This document shows, in pieces, positions 1 to 5,943 of a stretch of DNA of 5,943 bases. This DNA comes from Rhodobacterales bacterium. GTDB taxonomy: Bacteria; Pseudomonadota; Alphaproteobacteria; Rhodobacterales; Rhodobacteraceae. Each line of letters opens with the position of its first letter. Positions within the stretch are counted from its first letter, which is position 1. The DNA is taken from positions 1 through 5,943 of the forward strand of contig JAACVA010000129.1 of NCBI GenBank assembly GCA_009992615.1, read 5' to 3'. The notes under the pieces were generated by a model. It was not told the origin of the DNA, searched no databases, and worked only from the letters and a program-made list of their open reading frames with translations. A program made the position numbers and the translations under genes.

Positions 1-134
1 CGCCCGATCCATCTCCAACCGCGACTACGCCAAAGCGGTCAGAGATCAGGGCCGTTGGTATAGCTGGTGTCGGTGCGGGCTGGTGGGTGCCGTTCCCCCT
101 TGCCCCCGGCGACAAACGCGACAAGTTGGGGTTC
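1..134. other. Left-edge segment without an assignable gene
   Basis: No recognisable protein or RNA could be assigned here. Several frames stay open to the window edge. The frame of the downstream dehydrogenase is open from base 3, with a GTG at 87, but the Rossmann fold begins only at 135, so I do not extend that gene. A second plus frame reads ARSISNRDYAKAVRDQGRWY near the edge, and its complement on the minus strand also reads as protein-like. They cannot both be real. The end of an upstream gene, or the start of a divergent one, may lie here. No clear -35/-10 pair was seen. Confidence 0.3.
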
Positions 135-1004
135 ATGACACATCACCTTCTCAGCTTTGGCCATGGGTTTTCGGCACAGGCCCTCGCTCGCCTTCTGTTG
201 CCTCGGGGTTGGCAGATCACCGGCACAACGCGCAGCCCCGACAAGGCGGCGGCGTTGTCCAGAACCGGCATAGCGGCGCATGTCTGGCCCGGTTGCGATC
301 TGCGCGACGCTCTTCAGCGGGCCACCCACCTGTTGATCTCGACCGCGCCGGACGGTACCGGCGATCCGGTGCTGGCCGCGCTGGCCGATGACATCGCAAA
401 AGCCGCGCCGCATCTGGCCTGGGTCGGTTATCTGTCCACCACCGGGGTTTATGGCAACCACGATGGCGGCTGGGTCGATGAAACCACGCCACTGACCCCG
501 GGCACCCGCCGGGGCCGGCACCGGGTTCTGGCCGAATCACAGTGGCAGGCGCTGGCCGCGCAAACCGGTTTGCCGCTGCACATCTTTCGTCTGGCGGGCA
601 TCTACGGCCCCGGACGTGGCCCCTTTGCCAAGGTGCGCGACGGCACGGCGCGGCGGATCATCAAACCGGATCAGGTGTTTTCACGCATTCATGCCGATGA
701 CATTGCCCAAGTCCTGGCCGCCTCGATCGACCGGCCCAATCCCGGCGCAATCTATAATCTGTGTGATGACGATCCGGCACCGCCCGAAGACGTGATCGCC
801 CATGCGGCCATTCTGCTTGGCCTGCCGGTGCCGCCCGCCGTGCCGTTCAACGAGGCCGAGATGACGCCGATGGCGCGCAGTTTCTATGCCGAGTCAAAAC
901 GCGTGGACAACACCCGCATCAAGACTGAACTGGGGGTAACCCTGCTGTATCCGGATTATCGCAGCGGGTTGGAGGCACTGCTGCGCGACGATCCCGACGG
1001 CTGA
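135..1004 (+). CDS. Atypical SDR-family NAD(P)-dependent epimerase/dehydratase-like protein
   Basis: A 289-residue soluble Rossmann-fold protein, probably cytoplasmic, of the extended/atypical SDR group (COG0451, YeeZ-like). Seen in sequence: an N-terminal beta strand and nucleotide-binding turn LLSFGHGFSA (residues 5-14), GTTR (30-33) where the cofactor phosphate or ribose is usually read, YLSTTGVYG (99-107), RLAGIYGPGRGP (152-163), FSRIHADDIA (182-191), and a C-terminal block RSFYAESKRVDN (248-259) ending in a YPDYRSGLEALL-like helix. The usual catalytic YxxxK is absent: RGRHRVLAE (126-134) sits where YxxxKxxAE would be expected. That suggests either a non-canonical reaction or a binding/regulatory role. 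The substrate is unknown. I chose the ATG at 135 because the fold begins there; GTG at 87 would add 16 residues unlike the family. The ribosome site is weak (GGGG at 128-131). The gene is monocistronic in this window and converges on the TRAP permease gene. Confidence 0.87.
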   Translation: MTHHLLSFGHGFSAQALARLLLPRGWQITGTTRSPDKAAALSRTGIAAHVWPGCDLRDALQRATHLLISTAPDGTGDPVLAALADDIAKAAPHLAWVGYLSTTGVYGNHDGGWVDETTPLTPGTRRGRHRVLAESQWQALAAQTGLPLHIFRLAGIYGPGRGPFAKVRDGTARRIIKPDQVFSRIHADDIAQVLAASIDRPNPGAIYNLCDDDPAPPEDVIAHAAILLGLPVPPAVPFNEAEMTPMARSFYAESKRVDNTRIKTELGVTLLYPDYRSGLEALLRDDPDG

Positions 1005-1045
1005 GTTTCGTTTTGAAATTTTCTGCTATCGCTCAAGGATCGTGT

Positions 1046-1083
1046 GGCCCGAGAGCGCCCCAGCCGGGGGAAAAACCCGGGCC
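1046..1083. terminator. GC-rich inverted repeat between convergent genes, possible transcription end
   Basis: Between the two convergent stop codons, GGCCCG (1046-1051) can pair with CGGGCC (1078-1083). Inside, CCCC (1058-1061) can pair with GGGG (1066-1069). An alternative inner hairpin pairs CCGGG (1064-1068) with CCCGG (1076-1080) around a G/A-rich loop. The location fits a bidirectional terminator for the dehydrogenase and the permease. Neither side has a clear U-tract, so intrinsic termination is uncertain, and in GC-rich DNA such pairing can arise by chance. Confidence 0.3.
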
Positions 1084-2849
1084 TAAAGTGCTGCGTTCAC
1101 GAACATTGCCGCCAGACCGGCCAGCACCAGCGCGCCACGCCGCACCAGCCCACCCGCGCCGATCAGCCCATAGGACACCAGGCTCAGCCCCACCCCGACC
1201 CGCACGAAAGCCCACAGCGCCAGCACCGGATGGCTGGCCAGACGAATCAGGTTTTCGTTGGCGATCATCCCCAGCGGTATCAGATACAGCCCGACGCCCA
1301 GCGCCATTGACGTGACCGCCACCTTCAGCCAGTTTTCGCCCACCATCCCCGCCGCAATGAACACCGCGCCACAGACCGGCGGGGTGATCGTCGACAGAAG
1401 GGCGAACCAGAACACGAACAGATGGGCCTGCAACGGTTGCAACCCCAGCTGGATCAGAGCCGGGCCAGCCACCGAGACACAGATCACATAAGCCGCCGTC
1501 GTCGGCACCTCCATTCCCAGCAACAGGCAGGCCAGCGCGGTCAGCAATAACGCAGGCCACAGCGCCCCCCCCGATCCCGACAGGATCACCGACGTCAGCT
1601 TGACCCCAAGCCCGGTGATGCCCAGCACCCCGACAACGATCGACGCGCAAAGAATGATCGCGCCGATCATCGCCACCTGCCGCCCGACAGCAATGCAGGC
1701 ATCGGCCAGCCGGGTCAGCCCCTGGGCAAAGTCGAACCCCGGCCGCACGTCGAAGAACAATGCGCCCATGCCCAGCAGAACCGCCAGCGCGGCGGCATAT
1801 TGCGGCGTGAAGCCAAAGCCGAACATCGCCAGCAGCAGCACCGCGAAGGGCACCGCGAAAAACCCCGATGTGATCGCAACCGCCCGTCGTGTCGGGCGCT
1901 GGTCCGCCGGAACACCGCGCAGCGGCGTGCGCTGGGCATAGGCGTTGATGCCCATCCAGACCGCCAGGAAATACAGGATCGCCGGCAGGATTGCGGCAAT
2001 CATGATCTGCGCATAGGGCACACCCGTCAGCTCAACCATCACAAAGGCCCCCGCACCCATCAGTGGCGGCATGATCTGCCCACCCGACGAGGCCACGGCC
2101 TCGACCGCGCCAGCCAGCCGTTTCGGGTATCCCAGCCGGGTCATCGCGGGCAGGGTGATTGCACCGGTGCTGGCCACATTGGCGCTGGCCGACCCCGAGA
2201 TCGAGCCGAACAGCGCCGAGGACAGCACCGAAACCTTGGCCGCGCCGCCGTTCAGCCGCCCGGCTGCGGCGGCGGCAACGTTCATGAACCCCTGTCCCGC
2301 TTCACCGGCGTTCAGCACCGCGCCAAAGATCACGAACACCGCCACAACCCCGACGGACACGCCCGTCAGGCTGCCCCACAGCCCCCCCTCGGCAATGGTC
2401 AGGGTGCCCAGGAAGCTGCGCAGCGGCGTGCCGGAATGGCCGAATTCACCCGGAACATACTGGCCAAACAGCCCGTACAGCAACGCGGCCAGCGCGACCA
2501 AAGGCAAAGGCCAGCCGATCATCCGCCGCGCCCCTTCCATTGCGATCGCCAGCAGGGTCAGCGCCATCGCCACCTGCCCGCCGCTTTCGAGGAACCCGTA
2601 CTGGTTGCGCAGGGCGCCGTGGTTCCAGGCGATCCACCCACAACAGGCGATACCCACAGCGGCAATCACCGTGCCCGACAGCTTTGCCCGGCCTCTGGCC
2701 GCCCCGGCCACAAAGACAAAGGGCAGGATCACCGCCATATGCAGCGGCCGCGCCACCAGATTGGGCACAAGACCATAGGCGACCAGACCCAGGTGAAACA
2801 CCAGGATCACCGCGCCCAACACCACCCACAGCGGGCGGGACTTCGTCAT
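1083..2849 (-). CDS. TRAP transporter fused permease (4TM/12TM, DctQ-DctM type)
   Basis: A 588-residue inner-membrane protein. It is hydrophobic almost throughout, with roughly 16 membrane segments. The small (DctQ-like) part is at about residues 5-130 and the large (DctM-like) transport part at about 140-588. Family-typical blocks are visible: SGSASANVASTGAITLPAM (218-236), GQIMPPLMGAGAFVM (257-271), GMEVPTTAAYV (445-455) and TITPPV (487-492). The two PP/PTT-type loops lie in the two halves of the transport domain. Such permeases use a sodium or proton gradient and need a periplasmic substrate-binding protein, usually of the TAXI class; none is encoded in this window. The length is at the short end for fused TRAP permeases, but both ends look intact. 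ATG 2849 is the only in-frame ATG at the N-terminus; its Shine-Dalgarno is weak (GGGG at 2859-2862), so translation may depend on the preceding ORF, whose TGA overlaps this ATG. It lies 106 bp downstream of malate synthase on the same strand, which suggests cotranscription and perhaps uptake of a related organic acid (inference). Confidence 0.93.
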   Translation of the reverse strand: MTKSRPLWVVLGAVILVFHLGLVAYGLVPNLVARPLHMAVILPFVFVAGAARGRAKLSGTVIAAVGIACCGWIAWNHGALRNQYGFLESGGQVAMALTLLAIAMEGARRMIGWPLPLVALAALLYGLFGQYVPGEFGHSGTPLRSFLGTLTIAEGGLWGSLTGVSVGVVAVFVIFGAVLNAGEAGQGFMNVAAAAAGRLNGGAAKVSVLSSALFGSISGSASANVASTGAITLPAMTRLGYPKRLAGAVEAVASSGGQIMPPLMGAGAFVMVELTGVPYAQIMIAAILPAILYFLAVWMGINAYAQRTPLRGVPADQRPTRRAVAITSGFFAVPFAVLLLAMFGFGFTPQYAAALAVLLGMGALFFDVRPGFDFAQGLTRLADACIAVGRQVAMIGAIILCASIVVGVLGITGLGVKLTSVILSGSGGALWPALLLTALACLLLGMEVPTTAAYVICVSVAGPALIQLGLQPLQAHLFVFWFALLSTITPPVCGAVFIAAGMVGENWLKVAVTSMALGVGLYLIPLGMIANENLIRLASHPVLALWAFVRVGVGLSLVSYGLIGAGGLVRRGALVLAGLAAMFVNAAL

Positions 2850-2950
2850 CGGGCGCGGCCCCGTCGGACCGGCGCGCGTGCTGTCAAAACAGAACGGGCC
2901 GCCACGGCATTGCGCCGCAGGGCGGTGTCGGGCGCATCGCCGTTGACCAT
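2846..2950 (-). CDS. Possible 34-residue small protein or coupling ORF between glcB and the TRAP permease
   Basis: An unrecognised ORF beginning MVNGDAPDTALRRN and ending APVRRGRAR. It has 8 Arg, 8 Ala and only two acidic residues, so it is strongly basic; there is no membrane segment or signal peptide. ATG 2950 follows the malate synthase stop by 5 nt and has GAGG at 2954-2957, a short spacing of 3 nt. Its TGA (2848-2846) overlaps the permease ATG (2849) as ATGA, a layout typical of translational coupling. About three quarters of its codons end in G or C, which fits genes here but also fits random GC-rich DNA. It may be a real small protein, a translated leader that delivers ribosomes to the permease start, or chance. 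I do not assign a function. Confidence 0.35.
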   Translation of the reverse strand: MVNGDAPDTALRRNAVAARSVLTARAPVRRGRAR

Positions 2951-2955
2951 GCGCC

Positions 2956-5094
2956 TCAGCGGGCTTTCAGTTGCAAGCGCCGCGCGTGCAGCACAGGCTC
3001 GGTATAGCCCGAGGGCTGTTCGCGGCCCTGAAACACCAGATCGCAGGCCGCCTGATAGGCGATGCCGTCAAACCCCGGTGCCATAGGGCGATAGGCCGGA
3101 TCGCCCGCGTTCTGCCCATCAACCACCGCCGCCATTTTTTCCATCATGCGGCGCACCTGATCGCGCGAGACAACGTCATGGTGCATCCAGTTGGCGATAT
3201 GCTGAGCCGAGATGCGGCAGGTGGCGCGGTCTTCCATCAGGCCGACGTTGTTCAGGTCGGGCACCTTGGAACAACCAACGCCCTGATCCACCCAGCGCAC
3301 GACATAGCCGAGAATACCCTGGGCGTTTTGTTCCACCTCATGCAGGATCTGCGCCTCGGTCCAGTTGCGATAGGCGGCGACGGGAATGTCCAGCACGGAA
3401 TCCACATGGGCCCGACGTCCGCCGGCCAACAGGCGTTTTTGCACCGCAAACACGTCTATCTTGTGGTAGTGCAGCGCGTGCAGCGTGGCGGCGGTGGGCG
3501 ATGGCACCCAGGCACAATTGGCACCCGATTTGGGATGCTCGATCTTCTGTTCCAGCATCGCCGCCATCAGATCGGGCATCGCCCACATGCCCTTGCCGAT
3601 CTGCGCCTTGCCCGACAGGCCACATTCCAGACCAATATCGACGTTCTGGGTTTCGTATCCCCCGATCCATGCCTTGCGCTTGATGAAATCCTTGCGGCTG
3701 AACGGCCCGGCCTCCATGCTGGTGTGGATTTCGTCACCGGTGCGGTCAAGAAACCCGGTGTTGATGAAGGCCACCCGCGATTTCGCGGCGCGGATGCATT
3801 CCTTCAGATTTACCGACGTGCGCCGTTCCTCATCCATGATGCCCAGCTTGACGGTGTTGGCAGGCAGACCCAAAATCTGTTCCACACTGTCGAACGTCCT
3901 GACCGCAAAGGCCACCTCATCCGGGCCGTGCATCTTGGGCTTGACGACATAAACCGAGCCATGCAGCGAATTGCCGCCATCCTGCTTCAGGTCGTGCATG
4001 GCGATCAGGGTGGTGATCATGGCGTCCATCAGCCCCTCGAACACCTCGTTGCCATCGCGATCGAGGATCGCCGGGGTGGTCATCAGGTGCCCGACATTGC
4101 GGATCAGCATCAGGGCACGGCCCTTGATGGTGATCTCGCCCCCGTCCGGCGCGCTATAGGTGCGGTCGGCGGCCAGGCGGCGCGTCACCTGTCTGCCGCC
4201 CTTGTCGAAGGTGTCGGTCAGATCGCCCTTCATCAGACCCAGCCAATTGGCATAGGCCTGCGTCTTGTCTTCGCCATCGACACAGGCCACAGAATCTTCG
4301 CAATCCATGATCGCTGACACGGCGCTTTCCAGCCGCACGTCGGCCAGACCCGCCTGATCGTGACTGCCCATGAAATGGGTGCGGTCGAACACCAGTTCGA
4401 CATGCAGCCCGTGATTGACCAGCAGCACCGCGTCGGGCGCCTTGGGGTGGCCGCGATAGCCGGCAAATCTGGCCGGGTCCATCAGAGGCATTCCATCCAC
4501 CAGCAGCGCGCCGTCGCGCACATGATAACGGCGGGCATCGGCATGACTGCCCCCGGTGATCGGAAACGCCTCGTCCAGAAACACCCGCGCCCGCGCCACG
4601 ACGCGCGCCCCGTGCCCGCGGTCATAGCCGCCTCTGGGGGGCAGGGTGCCCATGGCATCGGTGCCATACAAGCTGTCATACAGGCTGCCCCAGCGGGCAT
4701 TGGCGGCGTTCAGAGCATAGCGGGCATTGGTTATCGGCACCACAAGTTGCGGCCCCGGAACCGATGCGATTTCGGGGTCGGTGTTGGCGGTGTCGATCTG
4801 AAAATCGCCGCCCTCGGGCAGAAGATACCCGATCTGTTCCAGAAACGCCTTGTAGGCCTCGTGGTCGTGGGGCTGGTTCCGGCGGGCGATGTGCCATTGG
4901 TCGATCTGCGCCTGCAGCGTATCGCGCTTGTCCAGCAGAGCGCGGTTTTGTGGCGCCAGATCGTGCAACATCATAGAAAAACCTTCCCAGAACCCGTCAC
5001 GGTCAACCCCGGTGCCTGGCAGGGCCTTGGCATCAATGAACTCGGCCAGCGCCGTATCGACCCTGAGCCCGTGGATTTCAGTGCGCTGTGTCAT
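2956..5094 (-). CDS. glcB: Malate synthase G
   Basis: Cytoplasmic enzyme that condenses glyoxylate and acetyl-CoA to malate and CoA, in the glyoxylate bypass and glycolate use. The 712 residues compare with about 723 in E. coli GlcB, and the match runs end to end. Residues visible, numbered from ATG 5094: MDCEDS with Asp264 and Glu266; LIRNVGHLM with Arg332 (matches catalytic Arg338 of E. coli); GIMDEERRT with Glu422 and FLDRTGDE with Asp450 (magnesium ligands, matching Glu427 and Asp455); VGCSKVPD with Cys608; LMEDRATCRIS with Asp622 (matches the catalytic base Asp631). The active site therefore looks complete. Start choice: ATG 5100 has GGAG touching it directly (5101-5104), which leaves no spacing, whereas ATG 5094 has the same GGAG at 6 nt, so 5094 is preferred and the protein begins MTQRTEIHG. 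A candidate promoter lies just upstream. No isocitrate lyase or glycolate oxidase gene is in the window, so the source of glyoxylate cannot be read here. Confidence 0.97.
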   Translation of the reverse strand: MTQRTEIHGLRVDTALAEFIDAKALPGTGVDRDGFWEGFSMMLHDLAPQNRALLDKRDTLQAQIDQWHIARRNQPHDHEAYKAFLEQIGYLLPEGGDFQIDTANTDPEIASVPGPQLVVPITNARYALNAANARWGSLYDSLYGTDAMGTLPPRGGYDRGHGARVVARARVFLDEAFPITGGSHADARRYHVRDGALLVDGMPLMDPARFAGYRGHPKAPDAVLLVNHGLHVELVFDRTHFMGSHDQAGLADVRLESAVSAIMDCEDSVACVDGEDKTQAYANWLGLMKGDLTDTFDKGGRQVTRRLAADRTYSAPDGGEITIKGRALMLIRNVGHLMTTPAILDRDGNEVFEGLMDAMITTLIAMHDLKQDGGNSLHGSVYVVKPKMHGPDEVAFAVRTFDSVEQILGLPANTVKLGIMDEERRTSVNLKECIRAAKSRVAFINTGFLDRTGDEIHTSMEAGPFSRKDFIKRKAWIGGYETQNVDIGLECGLSGKAQIGKGMWAMPDLMAAMLEQKIEHPKSGANCAWVPSPTAATLHALHYHKIDVFAVQKRLLAGGRRAHVDSVLDIPVAAYRNWTEAQILHEVEQNAQGILGYVVRWVDQGVGCSKVPDLNNVGLMEDRATCRISAQHIANWMHHDVVSRDQVRRMMEKMAAVVDGQNAGDPAYRPMAPGFDGIAYQAACDLVFQGREQPSGYTEPVLHARRLQLKAR

Positions 5095-5100
5095 GCCCAT

Positions 5101-5104
5101 CTCC
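5101..5104 (-). promoter_or_regulatory. Ribosome binding site deciding the glcB start
   Basis: GGAG on the minus strand directly abuts ATG 5100 and lies 6 nt before ATG 5094. The spacing favours the second ATG and removes two residues (Met-Gly) from the longest possible malate synthase. Confidence 0.6.
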
Positions 5105-5124
5105 GTCTGCTGCGATTGCGCGGC

Positions 5125-5153
5125 AGCCTAGAAACTTCGGCGGGTGGTGGCAA
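5125..5153 (-). promoter_or_regulatory. Candidate sigma70-type promoter for glcB
   Basis: On the minus strand, TTGCCA (5153-5148) matches the -35 consensus at five of six bases. A 17-bp spacer follows, then TAGGCT (5130-5125) as a poor -10 with three of six matches, including the conserved first T-A and final T. Transcription would start near 5118 and give a leader of about 24 nt before ATG 5094. It lies in the 91-bp gap after the exporter gene. No operator or regulator site was recognised. The assignment rests on spacing and the -35 match only. Confidence 0.38.
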
Positions 5154-5185
5154 CCGGCACAGCCGCCATCCGTGCGCGATTTGCC

Positions 5186-5943
5186 TCACCGTGCCGCCCT
5201 GCGACGCGCCTGATTTTCCCGCCAAAGCGTGAACAGCCCGGCGCTTACCACGATCAGCACACCGACAACGACAGCAGGGCGCAACGCTTCGCCAAACACC
5301 AGCACCCCCAGCGACGCCGCGAACACCAGTTGCAGATAGGCGAAGGGTTGTACCGCGCTGGCCTCGGCCACCTCGTAGACCTTGATCAACAGCCAATGCC
5401 CCAAGGCCCCCATGACACACAACAGCGCCATCCAGCCCCAGTCCGGCGCGCTCATCCCTTGCCAGTACCACAGGCCCACCGGGGTGATCGCCACAGCGCC
5501 CATGGTGCCGGTGTAGAAGAAACTGGTCGCGCTGGTGTCTGCCCGCGCAACATAGCGGGTGAGAAGCGCATAAACCGCAAACATCAGCGCGGCGCACAGG
5601 GCGATCAGGGCGGCCGGGCTGAACACAGCCGAGCCGGGTTGCAGGATCACCATGATACCAATGAACCCCACACCGATCGCCGCCCAGCGCCGCCAGCCCA
5701 CCACTTCGCCCAGCACCGGCCCCGACAGGGCGGCGACCAGCAGCGGATAGCTGGCAAAGATCGCATGTGCCTCGACCAGACCGAGATAGACAAAGGCGGT
5801 GACCATCACACAGATTTCCGCGGCCAGCAGGACACCCCGAAAACATTGCAGGATCGGCTGCGCACTGTGGGCGGCGGCGCGCAGGCCCCCGGCCCGGCGC
5901 GCGGCGATGGACAGCGCAAAGGCGGCAAAGAACCAGTACCGGA
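5186..5943 (-). CDS. EamA/DMT-family membrane transporter, 5' end beyond the window
   Basis: Inner-membrane protein of the drug/metabolite transporter superfamily, with two EamA repeats of about five membrane helices each. Codons are in frame from 5941 to a TGA at 5188-5186, giving 251 visible residues; the family usually has about 290-310, so roughly 40-60 N-terminal residues lie off the right edge. The internal GTG/ATG near 5809 is not the start, because RYWFFAAFAL and CFRGVLLAAEICVM upstream continue the same fold. The first repeat ends with EAHAIFASYPLLVAALSG (visible residues 57-74) and GFIGIMVILQPG. The second has AEASAVQPFAYLQLVF (192-207) and GEALRP (217-222), both typical of EamA. 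The tail RENQARRRAAR is basic and probably cytoplasmic. The substrate cannot be inferred; relatives export amino acids or metabolites, or are uncharacterised. It lies upstream of glcB on the same strand with a 91-bp gap and no clear terminator, so some readthrough into glcB is possible. Confidence 0.9.
   Translation of the reverse strand, partial: RYWFFAAFALSIAARRAGGLRAAAHSAQPILQCFRGVLLAAEICVMVTAFVYLGLVEAHAIFASYPLLVAALSGPVLGEVVGWRRWAAIGVGFIGIMVILQPGSAVFSPAALIALCAALMFAVYALLTRYVARADTSATSFFYTGTMGAVAITPVGLWYWQGMSAPDWGWMALLCVMGALGHWLLIKVYEVAEASAVQPFAYLQLVFAASLGVLVFGEALRPAVVVGVLIVVSAGLFTLWRENQARRRAAR

Noticed and set aside
87..134. GTG-initiated 16-residue N-terminal extension of the dehydrogenase
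   Set aside because: The added residues are Pro/Lys/Asp-rich and precede the normal first beta strand of the Rossmann fold, which starts right at ATG 135.
1800..3086. 428-codon plus-strand open frame antisense to the TRAP permease
   Set aside because: It lies opposite a clear membrane protein gene with family motifs. Its product is rich in Arg, Gln, His and Pro with no recognisable fold, as expected of a GC-rich antisense shadow.
2971..4317. 448-codon plus-strand open frame antisense to malate synthase G
   Set aside because: It is fully antisense to a gene with a complete catalytic site. The His/Gln/Ile-rich composition fits the complement of that coding sequence, and no motif was seen.
5128..5169. 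13-codon minus-strand ORF (MAAVPVATTRRSF) upstream of glcB, considered as a leader peptide
   Set aside because: It has no ribosome site and no run of regulatory codons. It overlaps the proposed -35 and -10, so it would not be on the glcB transcript.
4360..5232. 290-codon plus-strand open frame covering the glcB 5' half and the upstream gap
   Set aside because: Antisense shadow. It also runs across the glcB start, promoter region and the exporter 3' end, with no ribosome site or family resemblance.
5091..5846. 251-codon minus-strand frame overlapping the exporter
   Set aside because: It is the same strand in another frame. It is rich in Gly, Arg and Cys without membrane segments, while the true frame gives clear EamA repeats.

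Overview
The window looks like chromosomal DNA from a high-GC alphaproteobacterium, most likely of the Rhodobacteraceae/Roseobacter group. The basis is strong G/C bias at third codon positions, long antisense open frames typical of such genomes, and the feel of the four recognisable proteins (family knowledge only; no search was run). It is an ordinary metabolic and transport region. I see no mobile element, CRISPR array, tRNA or rRNA, and no sign of recent transfer.

Layout. Positions 1-134 are a short edge segment without an assignable gene. An atypical short-chain dehydrogenase/epimerase-like protein (135-1004, +) follows. It converges on a block of minus-strand genes, with a GC-rich inverted repeat at the meeting point (about 1046-1083). 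Read in their own direction, the minus-strand genes are: an EamA/DMT-family exporter cut by the right window edge (5943 to 5186), malate synthase G (5094 to 2956), a possible 34-codon ORF (2950 to 2846), and a fused 4TM/12TM TRAP transporter permease (2849 to 1083). A plausible sigma70-type promoter lies in the 91-bp gap between the exporter and malate synthase.

How they may work together. Malate synthase condenses glyoxylate with acetyl-CoA. The TRAP permease follows closely enough to be cotranscribed with it, so uptake of a small organic acid that feeds this step is a reasonable but unproven idea. The periplasmic binding protein such a permease needs is not in the window.

The most interesting detail is the junction between malate synthase and the permease. 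It holds a small ORF that starts 5 nt after the glcB stop and overlaps the permease start by ATGA. This is either a tiny unannotated coupling peptide or chance. I did not find a convincing novel system.
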